A stretch of 64,000 bases of DNA from Acidobacteriota bacterium (GTDB lineage: Bacteria > Acidobacteriota > UBA890 > WLXD01), in the NCBI GenBank assembly GCA_012103255.1, contig WLXD01000002.1:620001-684000 (forward strand). Direction: 5' to 3'. Shown here piece after piece: positions 24,041-33,358 of this stretch. How positions within the stretch are numbered: the first letter of the stretch is position 1; the number at the start of each line of letters is the position of its first letter. The notes beneath the pieces are model-generated. The model was given only the letters and a program-made list of their open reading frames with translations. It did no database searches and was not told the origin of the DNA. Both the position numbers and the translations under genes were made by a program.

Positions 24041-24727
24041 CTAGAAGTCGGCGTCGACGGCCTCACACAGGAAGCGCACCATGGGCACCGCGCGCTTGAA
24101 CACCTGGGCCAGTTTCTTATCGAAGCCGGGCGTACAGACCTCCTTCTGGGTGAGCTGGGTCACCGCAATGAAGTCCTTGCGCTTGATCTCCTCGATCAGA
24201 GGATGCTCCGCATCGAAGCCGCGTGGCGGCCGTTTCAGCGACTCTCCGCTCAGTTCGTAGAAATCGGTAAAACGCTTGCCCCCGACCGCTCGGCTCCAGG
24301 TCTTGGGATCGCTAGCGATCGCCTCACGGATGCCCCGCACGGTATCGGTATCGGGCCGCCAGCTCCCGACGGCCGCGAAGATCTCCTTGGGCTGCAGGTG
24401 GAGATAGAAACCCGGCGCGTGCGCGTCCTTGCCGGCCTCGTGACGGAACTGGATGCCCACGGACGTCTTGTAGGGGCTCTTGTCCTTCGAGAAACGCACG
24501 TCGCGATGAATCCGAAACAGCGAGCCACCGACTTTCTTGGCCGACGCCACGAAGTGCGGACTGATGCGATGCAGCGGAGCCTCGAAGTCGTCGATGAAGC
24601 TCAGGGCAGGCTCCCGCACCTTGGCCTCATACCGTTCCTGATTCGCCTTGAACCAGTCGCGATCGTTGTTGGCCGCCAGATCGCGCAGAAACTTGAAGAG
24701 ACCCGGGGAGAAATGGGCATCGGGCAT
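24041..24727 (-). CDS. DUF2461 (TIGR02453) family protein
   Basis: The 228-residue product (start MPDAHFSPGLFKFLRDLAANND, GGAG upstream) has the family landmarks DWFKANQERYEAKVREP, LFRIHRDVRFSKDKSPYKTSVG, GFYLHLQP, and FDAEHPLIEEIKRKDFIA. Members are widespread cytoplasmic proteins of unknown biochemical role. It converges on pdxH with 19 bases between the stops. Confidence 0.9.
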   Translation of the reverse strand: MPDAHFSPGLFKFLRDLAANNDRDWFKANQERYEAKVREPALSFIDDFEAPLHRISPHFVASAKKVGGSLFRIHRDVRFSKDKSPYKTSVGIQFRHEAGKDAHAPGFYLHLQPKEIFAAVGSWRPDTDTVRGIREAIASDPKTWSRAVGGKRFTDFYELSGESLKRPPRGFDAEHPLIEEIKRKDFIAVTQLTQKEVCTPGFDKKLAQVFKRAVPMVRFLCEAVDADF

Positions 24728-24872
24728 AGCGGCTCTCCAGTAAGAAGGACGGACAGTTGCGCGACGATAACAGGATGAGATGGCCGAGCGTGAGCTGGTT
24801 CCGTGCAAGGCCGTGCAATCGAAGTCGCCGTCCCGTAGGCTCGATTTTGTCTTTCCAACACTACCCGACCCC

Positions 24873-27071
24873 ATGCGACGAATTCTGGCGGCGGCCGCCG
24901 CTCTGTCCATAGTCTCAAGCGTTGGCCCGCCTCAGGCGGGCGCGATGCAGACGACGTCGCACGAACGGATGCGCCTGCTGTTGGCCGAGATCGACGAACG
25001 GCAGCCTTTCGGCACGGTCTACCTCAACGCGGCGAACGCGCAGCAACAGCGGGTGAAGAACCTCCCACGAAGAGTGGGACTCATGCAGCAAACCGCAATG
25101 CTGCAGCGCCTGGCCGAAGCCGAGCTTCGCGCCGCGCGTCCCGCCGCCGCTTTTGAGCTGCTCGACGAGGTCACCCGAAACGTCTCGCTCCTGACTCTCA
25201 GCAAGCGCCTGAGACTGACGATGATGAGTCGGTTCTGGACGGGTGCCTTCTTCCTGCGCCAGTCGATGATCGGCGCCTGTCGTGGGGCTCAGGCAGCGAC
25301 GCAGTGCACTCTACCGATTCGGCCGGACGACGAGCACGTTGCGCTCGAAGATATCCAGGACGTGATCGAGAACCTCACGACCGTAGTGAACCTGGCCCAG
25401 CCCGATGTACCCGAACACATGGCGGGCCAGTGGCTGCTCAACGTGGCCTACATGCTTGCCGGGGAGTACCCGCACGGCGTGCCCCGTCAGTTCCTGATCG
25501 ATCCGCGACTTCTCGACGCGCCCGTGCCATCGATGCCGTCCTTCACCGACGGCACCGCCACCATGGGCGTCGACACATTCAGCTCCGGCGGAGGCGTGGC
25601 CGCTGACGACTTCGACGGCGATGGGTGGATCGACCTCTTCGTGTCATCGGCAGATCTCAATGCGGGGATCCAGTTCTTGCGCAACAAGGGCGACGGTACT
25701 TTCGAAGACCGAACCTTCGCCGCCGAACTGAGCGGTATTACCGGGGGCGTCACTCTGGCCCAGGCCGACTACGACAATGACGGCGACCTCGACGTGTTTG
25801 TGGCGCGAGGCGGATGGCTGGGCGAGATCGGACGTCACCCCAACTCGCTGCTCCGCAACAATGGAGACTCTACGTTCACGGACGTCACCTTCGACGTCGG
25901 CCTGGGCGAAGACCACTACCCGACGCACGCCGCCGCCTGGTCGGACTACGACCAGGACGGCGACCTCGACCTGTTCGTGGCCAACGAGTCGCCCGGCGAG
26001 CGCGGATGGCCCAGTCAGTTGTTCCGCAACCGCGGCGACGGAAGCTTCGACGAGGTAGGCGCTCAGGCAGGCGTCGCTGATGCTGGTTACGCAGTAGGCG
26101 CTACCTGGGGAGACTACGACGGCGACAACGACCCCGATCTGTTCGTCTCCTACTTCCGCGGCGCAAACCGCCTCTATCGCAACGACGGCGGTGGTGAGTT
26201 CAGCGATGTCGCCGATGAGGTCGGTGTAACCGATCCGGCTCACAGCTACACCGCCTGGTTCTGGGATGTGGACAACGATCGAGATCTCGATCTGCTCGTG
26301 AACAGCTATCGAACTCCACAGACCGCGATCCCGGACATCTGGTACTACACCGCGGATCTACTGGGCCGGCGCCAGCCCGCCGACAAGCCACGGCTCTACA
26401 TCAACAACGACGGCGCATTCGAAGATGCCGCCGTCGACTATGGAATCGCCCGCGTCACGATGGCCTCCGGCGCCAATTTCGGCGATCTCGACAACGACGG
26501 ATTCCTGGACTTCTACCTGGCGACCGGATACCCCGGCGTGGAAGCGGTGGTCCCGAATCTCATGTATCGGAGCCGCGATGGCCGCGCCTTCCAGGACGTC
26601 ACCTGGGCTGGCGGTTTCGGACACCTGCAGAGCGGTCAGGCGGTTGCCTTCGCAGACTGGGACAACGATGGCGACGAGGACGTGTATGCCCGGATGGGCG
26701 GCATGCTGCCGCGCGAACGATTCCGTGACGCCTACTACCGAAACCCCGGGTTCGACGCCAACTGGGTCGCGGTCGAACTGCGCGGCAAGCAGTCCAACTA
26801 CTATGGCCGCGGCGCCGTGGTTACAGCTCGCTTCGGGAGCGGCGACGCACGCACCGAGACCATGCGCGTAGTCGGCGGCACCGGCAGCTATGGATCCAAC
26901 CCACATCGCCTCCACCTCGGTCTCGGCGCTGCCACCAACGTCGAGATCGAGATCCAGTGGCCGGCCGGCGGACGCCAGCGGCTCCGGATCGATGCGAACC
27001 AGCGCGTCCTGGTGACGGAAGGCGTCGACCAGGTTGCGACGCTGCAGCTCGGCGGTGCAGCCACCGAATAG
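24873..27071 (+). CDS. secreted FG-GAP repeat protein with ASPIC/UnbV domain
   Basis: The start MRRILAAAAALSIVSSV supplies a signal peptide. After an alpha-helical region (residues 30-220) come repeated calcium-type beta-propeller motifs: DFDGDGWIDLFV, DYDNDGDLDVFV, DYDQDGDLDLFV, DYDGDNDPDLFV, DVDNDRDLDLLV, DLDNDGFLDFYL and DWDNDGDEDVYA. The C-terminal 80 residues (RGAVVTARFGSG, GTGSYGSNPHRLHLGLG, IEIQWPAGGRQRLRI) are an ASPIC/UnbV domain. Such 730-residue proteins are extracellular and abundant in Acidobacteriota and Planctomycetota; the function is unproven, adhesion or binding being common guesses. Confidence 0.9.
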   Translation: MRRILAAAAALSIVSSVGPPQAGAMQTTSHERMRLLLAEIDERQPFGTVYLNAANAQQQRVKNLPRRVGLMQQTAMLQRLAEAELRAARPAAAFELLDEVTRNVSLLTLSKRLRLTMMSRFWTGAFFLRQSMIGACRGAQAATQCTLPIRPDDEHVALEDIQDVIENLTTVVNLAQPDVPEHMAGQWLLNVAYMLAGEYPHGVPRQFLIDPRLLDAPVPSMPSFTDGTATMGVDTFSSGGGVAADDFDGDGWIDLFVSSADLNAGIQFLRNKGDGTFEDRTFAAELSGITGGVTLAQADYDNDGDLDVFVARGGWLGEIGRHPNSLLRNNGDSTFTDVTFDVGLGEDHYPTHAAAWSDYDQDGDLDLFVANESPGERGWPSQLFRNRGDGSFDEVGAQAGVADAGYAVGATWGDYDGDNDPDLFVSYFRGANRLYRNDGGGEFSDVADEVGVTDPAHSYTAWFWDVDNDRDLDLLVNSYRTPQTAIPDIWYYTADLLGRRQPADKPRLYINNDGAFEDAAVDYGIARVTMASGANFGDLDNDGFLDFYLATGYPGVEAVVPNLMYRSRDGRAFQDVTWAGGFGHLQSGQAVAFADWDNDGDEDVYARMGGMLPRERFRDAYYRNPGFDANWVAVELRGKQSNYYGRGAVVTARFGSGDARTETMRVVGGTGSYGSNPHRLHLGLGAATNVEIEIQWPAGGRQRLRIDANQRVLVTEGVDQVATLQLGGAATE

Positions 27072-27177
27072 GCGTTGCACCCGCGCGCCCCTTCGACAAG
27101 ACGCCGCCATCCGGCCTAGAATCCCGGCCGGCCCCTCCCCGGGGCTCCCACGCAGTTTTCCTGCACAAGGAGCGAAC

Positions 27178-27822
27178 ATGAACACGCGCGCGCTCACTGC
27201 CGAATTCATCGGCACGTTTGCACTGATCTTCATCGGCGCCGGCGCAGGCGCCCTCGGCATCGGCGGACTCGTCGGCGTGGCTCTGGCCCACGGCTTTGTC
27301 GTGCTGGGCTTTGCATACGCCCACGGACACATTTCAGGCACGCACATCAACCCCGCGGTGACGACGTCATTACTCGTCGCCGGCGAGATCGACGTGTCGA
27401 CCGCCGTGCAGTACTGGGTAGCCCAGTTGCTGGGCGGCACCGCAGGCGCCTTCGCGTTGGCTCACGCACTCGGCGGCACGCCCAACGATCTGGGCGCCAC
27501 GATGCTCGCGCCCGACGTCAGCATCAGTCAGGGTTTCATCATCGAATTCGTGCTGACCTTCTTCCTCGCGAACGCCGTGCTCAATTGCGCCGTTTCGGGG
27601 AAGGCCGGCAACCTCGCTGGAGTGGCGATCGGTTGCACGCTCGTGTTCTGCATCCTCATGGGCGGCCCGTTGACGGGCGCCTCGCTGAACCCGGCTCGTA
27701 GCCTCGGGCCTGCCCTGGTGACCCAGCACATGGGTAACCTGTGGCTGTACTTCGTTGCCCCGATGTCGGGCGGAGCGGCCGCAGCCCTGCTCTACACGGG
27801 TTTGCTCAAGTCAGACGACTAG
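27178..27822 (+). CDS. aquaporin / glycerol facilitator family channel
   Basis: The 214-residue channel (ATG 27178, AAGGAG eight bases upstream) has the two NPA boxes: THINPAVT at 58-60 and SLNPARS at 171-173. Six hydrophobic helices surround them. Gly in GFAYAHGHISG and the small size suggest a water-selective AqpZ-like channel rather than a glycerol facilitator, though this is an inference. It acts in the inner membrane. An intrinsic terminator follows directly. Confidence 0.93.
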   Translation: MNTRALTAEFIGTFALIFIGAGAGALGIGGLVGVALAHGFVVLGFAYAHGHISGTHINPAVTTSLLVAGEIDVSTAVQYWVAQLLGGTAGAFALAHALGGTPNDLGATMLAPDVSISQGFIIEFVLTFFLANAVLNCAVSGKAGNLAGVAIGCTLVFCILMGGPLTGASLNPARSLGPALVTQHMGNLWLYFVAPMSGGAAAALLYTGLLKSDD

Positions 27823-27840
27823 GGACGACTCACCAGAACG

Positions 27841-27876
27841 AGGGGCGGGACGGCGGTGCCGTTTCGCCCCTTTTCT
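27841..27876 (+). terminator. intrinsic terminator after the aquaporin gene
   Basis: GGGGCG (27842-27847) pairs with CGCCCC (27865-27870), with an inner ACGGC/GCCGT stem and GGT loop, and a TTTT run follows at 27871-27874. It ends at the stop codon of the convergent gene. Confidence 0.85.
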
Positions 27877-28807
27877 ACTCTCGGAGCTCCAGCGCGATCC
27901 GATGGCTCCCGGCCGGAACAGGCGATTCCGAAGCTCCTCTGCCTTCCCACACGATCAGTCGTCTGCCTGGGAAACCGGTGTGTAAGAACCACTCGAAGTT
28001 CTGTGTCTGCTCCAGGCGCGCGAAGTCGTCATCAGCCGGGACATCTCCGGCTCGCAGCTGTTCGAGTTCAACGAACGTACGCATGTTGACCACACACTGA
28101 CGCTCGAACTCGAACCTCTCGGCGCCCCAGGCGGCGACGAACGCGTCGCGCTTCTCGTCGAGGTGCCCGAGTACGGGCATGGCAAGCCTGAGGGCCCGCA
28201 CTCGTACCTCCGGAGAAGCGCGCGACAGCCGCTCTCGCCCACCCCACGTCGAATTGACCGCAGTGGCCAGCCGCGCGGGTAGCGGAGCACCCGCCCCGTC
28301 GAGAGCCTCGGTCAAGTGCGGGGCGTAGAGGGACTTCCCAATCGCGTGGTAGCGCGAGAGGACACCCGCCACGGCGAGCCGACCGCCGGCGCGGCGCACG
28401 GAGTGGATCGCCTCGAGCAGTTGCCGGAACTCGGGACTCTCCTGCCATACCCGGTAGATGGGCCACGTCGCCAGGGAATCCGGGATCGGTTCGTTCAGAG
28501 CACGATCGAGCCAGAGCCCCTCGTAGAAGCCGATAGGCAAAACGAACACGTCAAAGCCTTCTCTGTTGAGCGCGAGTATCACTTCGCGGCCCGCCGCGAG
28601 AATCGCTTCCGGGTTCGCGTCCCCGTCTCCAGCGACCACGGCTATCTGAGACTCGCCCAGTTCGTCCAGCACCGCGTCCAGCGCGCCCGGAGTCCCGACC
28701 TCGTACCCATTCGCCAGAACGGTCTGCGCCGCCAGCGGCGCCGCGCCAGCGAATGCCAGCGCCATCACCACGGTCACCCGACAGACCGCCGCATCGCGTT
28801 TGCTCAT
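27875..28807 (-). CDS. secreted erythromycin-esterase-like protein with degenerate active site
   Basis: The start MSKRDAAVCRVTVV gives 310 residues with a signal peptide ending at LAAQ. The layout matches erythromycin-esterase homologues: IAVVAGDGDANPEAILAAGREVILALNREGFDVFVLPIGFYEGLWLD, RDAFVAAW, and a final RRLIVWEGRG. The family's catalytic GE.tHG and WAHN motifs read GDGDAN and VWEGRG here, so the catalytic His and Glu positions appear lost. It may be a non-catalytic relative. Assignment rests on pattern, so another alpha/beta fold is not excluded. Confidence 0.5.
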   Translation of the reverse strand: MSKRDAAVCRVTVVMALAFAGAAPLAAQTVLANGYEVGTPGALDAVLDELGESQIAVVAGDGDANPEAILAAGREVILALNREGFDVFVLPIGFYEGLWLDRALNEPIPDSLATWPIYRVWQESPEFRQLLEAIHSVRRAGGRLAVAGVLSRYHAIGKSLYAPHLTEALDGAGAPLPARLATAVNSTWGGRERLSRASPEVRVRALRLAMPVLGHLDEKRDAFVAAWGAERFEFERQCVVNMRTFVELEQLRAGDVPADDDFARLEQTQNFEWFLHTGFPGRRLIVWEGRGASESPVPAGSHRIALELRE

Positions 28808-28910
28808 CCACTCTCTCCTGATCTGACGTTCCCGACGATCGTAGCGCTCCCGAGTGGCGCGTCGCCATGACGCGAAGAGGTTAGGCTTGCCACTACTCAG
28901 CGGAGGAACG

Positions 28911-29990
28911 ATGCCCACAAAGAAGCCGGTCCGTCCCGACATAGGTGTCTGGGGACAGGTGCGCATCGAACCCGGCCAGGCCGCCGAGACCCAGATCACG
29001 ATCTCGGAGTCGTACTCGGGAATGGTGCTCGAAGTGCCCGTCTATGTACGCCGCGCCCCGAAACCGGGCCCGACGGTGTTCGTGACCGGCGCCGTACATG
29101 GCGACGAGATCAACGGCACCGGGGCGATTCGCAACCTGATCGCGAATCCTGGGTTTGAGCTAGCGACGGGCGCCTTGATCCTCATTCCGGTTGTGAACCT
29201 CATCGGCTTCGAGCGTCACTCACGCTACCTCCCCGATCGGCGAGACCTCAATCGCAGCTTCCCGGGATCCACCACCGGAAGCCTTGCAGGCCGCCAGGCG
29301 CGAGCCATCATGGACGCTGTCGTGGCGCGTTCCGACTTTGGCATTGACCTGCACACCGCCGCGGTCCGGCGCACCAATTTCCCCAATGTCCGGGCGGACA
29401 CGTCGGATCGCCGACTCTCGGCTTTTGCGCGAGCATTCGGTGCGGAGTTGATCGTGAACAGCAAGGGGCCGCGAGGATCGCTTCGCGTCGCGGCCATGCG
29501 AAGAGGTTGTCGAACGCTAGTGCTCGAAGCTGGCGAGGTATGGAAGGTCGAGCCGACCGTCGTCGAGTACACGCTGCGGGGTGTGCGCAACTGCCTGGTG
29601 CACCTCGGAATGGTGGAGGGCGACGTAGAGAAGCCTCCGTACCAGATGGAGACCGACGCCACGAAATGGATCCGGGCGCGACACGGAGGATTTCTGCGCT
29701 TCCACGTAGCCCCGGGCGACATCGTGGAACGTGGCGATCCCATCGCAACCAACACGACGCTGTTTGGCGAAGAGCGCAGCATCATCAGCTCGCCGCGCGG
29801 CGGTGTCGTGCTTGGCATGACGACCATTCCGTCTGTGGCACCGGGCGACCCCATCTGCCATCTCGCCTTCCCCAAACGGGGCGGCCTGCGCCGTGTGGAA
29901 CGAGCGCAGCAGAATCTCCCCGACGAGAGTCTCTACGAACGCACGCGAGACGATCTTGCGAGCGGCATGCTGGTGCGCGACGCCGACTAG
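28911..29990 (+). CDS. AstE/aspartoacylase-family zinc deacylase (M14-like)
   Basis: The 359-residue protein starts after a GGAGG site (28902-28906). Zinc ligands are H63 and E66 in AVHGDEING and H148 in GIDLHTA. RDLNRSFPG (about 111-119) matches the substrate-binding loop, and LEAGEVW provides the catalytic Glu. A C-terminal beta domain (FLRFHVAPGDIVERGDPI, a biotinyl-like fold) is usual in this subgroup. It probably hydrolyses an N-acyl amino acid or similar amide; the substrate is not determinable. No signal peptide is visible. It converges on the acyl-CoA ligase through a shared CTAG. Confidence 0.87.
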   Translation: MPTKKPVRPDIGVWGQVRIEPGQAAETQITISESYSGMVLEVPVYVRRAPKPGPTVFVTGAVHGDEINGTGAIRNLIANPGFELATGALILIPVVNLIGFERHSRYLPDRRDLNRSFPGSTTGSLAGRQARAIMDAVVARSDFGIDLHTAAVRRTNFPNVRADTSDRRLSAFARAFGAELIVNSKGPRGSLRVAAMRRGCRTLVLEAGEVWKVEPTVVEYTLRGVRNCLVHLGMVEGDVEKPPYQMETDATKWIRARHGGFLRFHVAPGDIVERGDPIATNTTLFGEERSIISSPRGGVVLGMTTIPSVAPGDPICHLAFPKRGGLRRVERAQQNLPDESLYERTRDDLASGMLVRDAD

Positions 29991-31660
29991 GGGCTCGTGC
30001 GCAGTCGATAGCGCTGGATCTTGCCCGTCGCGGTCTTCGGCAACTCGTCCACGAACTCGATCCACCGCGGATACTTGAACGGCGCGATCCCCTCTTTGAC
30101 GAACGCCTGAATCGCCTCACCGAGTTGGACCAACGTGCCGCTGTGACTCTCGCGGGCGGCCGCATTCAGCACGACGAACGCCTTCGGCTTCACTAATCCC
30201 TGCGCGTCTGCCATTCCGACCACGGCGGCTTCCAGAACATCGGGATGTCGCACCACCGCCGACTCGACCTCGAACGGCGACACCCAGATGCCACCGACCT
30301 TCAACATGTCGTCCTCTCGGCCCTGGTACCAGTAGTAGCCGTCCTCGTCGATACGATACTTGTCACCCGTCCGGATCCAGTCTCCGAGGAGAGTCGCTTT
30401 CGTCTGCTCGTGGCGATTCCAATAGTAGGCACAGGTGGAATCGCCCCGGATCAGGAGATCGCCGACCTCGCCCACTTCCACGTCGTCGCCTCGGTCGTCC
30501 ACTAGGCGCGCGTCGTAGCCGGGAACGGGTTTGCCGCTCGAGCCCTTCCGCACGGCGCCGGGACGATTCGCGATGAACATGTGCAGCACTTCGGTCGAAC
30601 CGATGCTGTCGAGAATCTCGACGCCGTATCGGGCCAGCCAGTCGTCGTAGATAGCCACCGGCAAGGCCTCGCCCGCGGACACGCAACATCGCAGCGACCG
30701 GAGCGCGTCGGGCGCGGATTCACGGGGCACGTCGAGTAGTGCGCCGAAGTTCGTGGGCACGGAGTAGAAGACGGTGGGGTCGTAGTCCACTAGATTCCGG
30801 AACACGGCCTCCGGCGTTGGCCGTCCCGAATCGAGCACAGTTGTCGCGCCAACCGCGAACGGGAAGTACAGAGCGTTGCCCAGCCCATACGCGAAGAACA
30901 GTTTTGCGACGGAGTAGGTAGTGTCCTCGGCCGTCAACCCAAGAACTCCGCGGGCGTAGCCTTCCGCGCAAACGCCCATGTCGTGCTGCAGGTGAACTGC
31001 ACCTTTCGGGAATCCCGTGGTCCCGGAACTGTAGAGCCAAAAACACGGATCATCCGAGCTCATCGGCTCCGGATCGAGATCCGTATCCGCCGAGTCGAGG
31101 ATCTCGGCCATGCCGTGTCTGCTCCAAGTCGAGCGGCGTCCCCTTGCGACCTCACCACTATCGCCGGACCCGTCGACACTCACGGTGACATGGCGCAGGT
31201 GGCGTAGGCCGTCGAGCGCTGGGGCCACGCGATCCAGGAGGCTTTCAGCGACGATGAGTGCTTGCGCCCTGGAGTCCTCGAGCAAGAACCGGTAGTCGCC
31301 TGGCTGGAGCAACGTGTTAGCCGGCACCGGCACGATGCCGGCCTTGATAGCGCCGAAGAACGCGGCGACAAAATCGGGGCCGTCCGGAAGCAGGATCACG
31401 GCCCGCTGCTCGACTTGCAGGCCAAGCCCGAGCAGCCCGTTCCCTGCGCGATTGACCAGGGACGCGACTTCGGCGTAGGTCAGCGACTGTGGCGTACCCG
31501 CAACCTGGATGGCGATCTTGTCCGCGCGACCGGCTTCCAAGTTCGCATCGACGAAGTCGATCGCAGCGTTGACCCAGCCCTGGTTCAAGACACTTGCTGC
31601 TGCGCTACTAGCGGGTGGCGCCGACTTCGAAAGCGAACGTCCCGGTGATCGGGTGCCCAT
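29987..31660 (-). CDS. benzoate-CoA ligase family acyl-CoA synthetase (AMP-forming)
   Basis: The AMP-binding motif YSSGTTGFPKGAVH, the A5 STEVLHMF region, GDWIRTGDKY and the acylation-domain KVGGIWVSPFEVES are intact. The final TGKIQRYRLR contains the catalytic lysine. FWLYSSGTTG and AEDTTYSVAKLFFAYGLGNALYFP resemble benzoate-CoA ligases rather than fatty-acid ligases. It activates an aromatic or related acid to its CoA thioester in the cytoplasm. The start is uncertain: ATG 31660 overlaps copC by 53 bases, TTG 31588 would avoid overlap. No ring-reduction genes are in the window. Confidence 0.85.
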   Translation of the reverse strand: MGTRSPGRSLSKSAPPASSAAASVLNQGWVNAAIDFVDANLEAGRADKIAIQVAGTPQSLTYAEVASLVNRAGNGLLGLGLQVEQRAVILLPDGPDFVAAFFGAIKAGIVPVPANTLLQPGDYRFLLEDSRAQALIVAESLLDRVAPALDGLRHLRHVTVSVDGSGDSGEVARGRRSTWSRHGMAEILDSADTDLDPEPMSSDDPCFWLYSSGTTGFPKGAVHLQHDMGVCAEGYARGVLGLTAEDTTYSVAKLFFAYGLGNALYFPFAVGATTVLDSGRPTPEAVFRNLVDYDPTVFYSVPTNFGALLDVPRESAPDALRSLRCCVSAGEALPVAIYDDWLARYGVEILDSIGSTEVLHMFIANRPGAVRKGSSGKPVPGYDARLVDDRGDDVEVGEVGDLLIRGDSTCAYYWNRHEQTKATLLGDWIRTGDKYRIDEDGYYWYQGREDDMLKVGGIWVSPFEVESAVVRHPDVLEAAVVGMADAQGLVKPKAFVVLNAAARESHSGTLVQLGEAIQAFVKEGIAPFKYPRWIEFVDELPKTATGKIQRYRLRTSP

Positions 31661-31991
31661 CGCCGCTGGAAGTGCGCCACGAAACCTCGTACGCACCCGG
31701 CGGTATGTCCGCGGCCAGTGCCGCGTAGATCGTGTTCTCCTCGCCGGCGGTCAACTCGCCAACCTCCATCTCCGTTCCGTCCGCCGCGGTCAGCTTGATG
31801 CGGCTTACTGCCAGTTCGGGCGGCAAAGAAAACCACAGTCGAATCTCGGCGGGCGACGCTTCCACGACCGCGTCCTTCGTCGGTGCGGACTTGGTGAGCC
31901 GCAGATGCATCGATTCGCCGTGCGCCAGGACAGCCGTGGGCGCCAACAAGATCGCCACGAGGGCCAGGGGGATCAGTCGCGAGAGTCTCAT
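31608..31991 (-). CDS. copC: CopC-domain periplasmic copper-binding protein
   Basis: The start MRLSRLIPLALVA leads to 127 residues with a signal peptide cut before H24. The mature protein begins HGESMHLRLTKSAPTKDAVVEASPAEIRLWFS, as expected for CopC. D111 and H113 in SGDGHPITGTFAFEV complete the Cu(II) site with the N-terminal His. It lies downstream of nqrM and upstream of the ligase; no CopD gene is attached. Confidence 0.9.
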   Translation of the reverse strand: MRLSRLIPLALVAILLAPTAVLAHGESMHLRLTKSAPTKDAVVEASPAEIRLWFSLPPELAVSRIKLTAADGTEMEVGELTAGEENTIYAALAADIPPGAYEVSWRTSSGDGHPITGTFAFEVGATR

Positions 31992-32072
31992 GTTGCAGCT
32001 CCTCAAGGTCGTCCTGGGGCGGTCGCCTACACCGAGTGTATTCACTGCTGACGACACGCGTCGAGTCGCTTG

Positions 32073-32291
32073 CTAGTCCGTGATCGCAGCGGCAGGTCCG
32101 GGACCGATATCGACTTCCGTCTTGCAGTTGCAATCGGGACACGTCATCGGGTTGCCGGCATCATCGAGTACCGCAGGGCCGCCGCAAGAACCGCGCAACG
32201 GGCGGTTCGAGAAGATCACGCCGACCGCCATCACGAGCATGATGATCGCGAACACGCCGGCGACCACGGCTGCCAAACCGAGGATTTCCAT
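32073..32291 (-). CDS. nqrM: Na+-NQR maturation protein NqrM
   Basis: The 72-residue membrane protein has one helix (LAAVVAGVFAIIMLVMAVGVIFS), then GSCGG and the cysteine-rich CPDCNCKTEVD end. NqrM is needed to insert the Fe centre liganded by the NqrD/NqrE cysteines in the membrane. Its start touches the apbE stop (one shared base), which keeps it in the nqr transcript. Confidence 0.92.
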   Translation of the reverse strand: MEILGLAAVVAGVFAIIMLVMAVGVIFSNRPLRGSCGGPAVLDDAGNPMTCPDCNCKTEVDIGPGPAAAITD

Positions 32292-33358
32292 CAGGCGCCG
32301 CCTCCGTCCATCTGAGTCTGGACGCTCGTGATCTCGGTGAAGGCGGTGGTCAGCCGTTCGACGAACCCTTCACCATCGTGGACGACAAACATCGCGGCAA
32401 CGTCGTTGGCCTCGGCCCAGGCGAAACCTTCATCCGGACCCATGACCATCAGCACCGTCGCCATTCCGTCCGCCATCATGCAACTCTCATGAATTACCGA
32501 GACGGAGGCCCCGTTGTGGTCCACCGGCTGCCCGTCGCGCGGATCGATCGTATGCCCAACCGTACGCCCATCCATTACGTAGAAATTTCGGTAGTTGCCC
32601 GAAGTAGCCATCGCGCGATCGCGTAGGGCAACCAACCGCTGCAGGTGCGCCGCGCCCACGTCAGGGGTTTCGATTCCGATGTTCCACGCCGTCCCGTCGC
32701 GCTTGGGCTCGCCGACAAGCACCTCGCCGCCAACCTCCACCATGTAGCGTGTGAGGCCGCTCTCCTCCAGGAAGTCTCCGACCTTGTCCGCCGCATAGCC
32801 CTTCGCGATGGCCGACAGATCTACCCGAGTCTGCGGATCGAGTTTCCGCACCGAAAGCGCGTCGTTGTCCATCTCGAGCTTGTCGATACCTGTGTGGGCA
32901 GCCAACGTCTCGAGTTCGTACGCCGAAGGTGCCGTGCTCGCATTCACAGGTCCGAAGCCCCAGGCGTTCACTAGCGCCCCAACCGTGGGGTCGAATGCAC
33001 CGGAAGAACTCTCAGACAGGAAGACGGCCGACTGGAGCACGAAGTACGTGTCGTCCGACAGCGTCACAGTAGCGTCGGGCTCGGCAGCATTCAGCACCGA
33101 TACTTCAGACTCGTCCACGTAGGTGGACATCCGGGCGTTGATGCGATCGAGTACCTCTTGCACGCGGGCCCCGAGTTCGCCGTCCAAGAAAGGACGGCTC
33201 TCGGAGTCGACGCGCACCGTGTATGTCGTCCCCATCGTCTCGCCGGCGACCTCGTACGTGTACTGACTCGCGGGAGCTTCAGCTGCCCCACCGCACGCGG
33301 CGAGCAAAGCGCAAACTCCAACGACCGCGAGGATCCGGGCAGCTGCCGGCCGGATCAT
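32291..33358 (-). CDS. apbE: FAD:protein FMN transferase (ApbE), lipoprotein
   Basis: The 355-residue lipoprotein has the lipobox LLAAC with the lipidated Cys at residue 22. ApbE signatures include [26 protein letters not shown] and [12 protein letters not shown]. It attaches FMN covalently to threonines in NqrB and NqrC from the periplasm, which explains its position directly after nqrF with a 4-base overlap. Confidence 0.95.
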   Translation of the reverse strand: MIRPAAARILAVVGVCALLAACGGAAEAPASQYTYEVAGETMGTTYTVRVDSESRPFLDGELGARVQEVLDRINARMSTYVDESEVSVLNAAEPDATVTLSDDTYFVLQSAVFLSESSSGAFDPTVGALVNAWGFGPVNASTAPSAYELETLAAHTGIDKLEMDNDALSVRKLDPQTRVDLSAIAKGYAADKVGDFLEESGLTRYMVEVGGEVLVGEPKRDGTAWNIGIETPDVGAAHLQRLVALRDRAMATSGNYRNFYVMDGRTVGHTIDPRDGQPVDHNGASVSVIHESCMMADGMATVLMVMGPDEGFAWAEANDVAAMFVVHDGEGFVERLTTAFTEITSVQTQMDGGGA

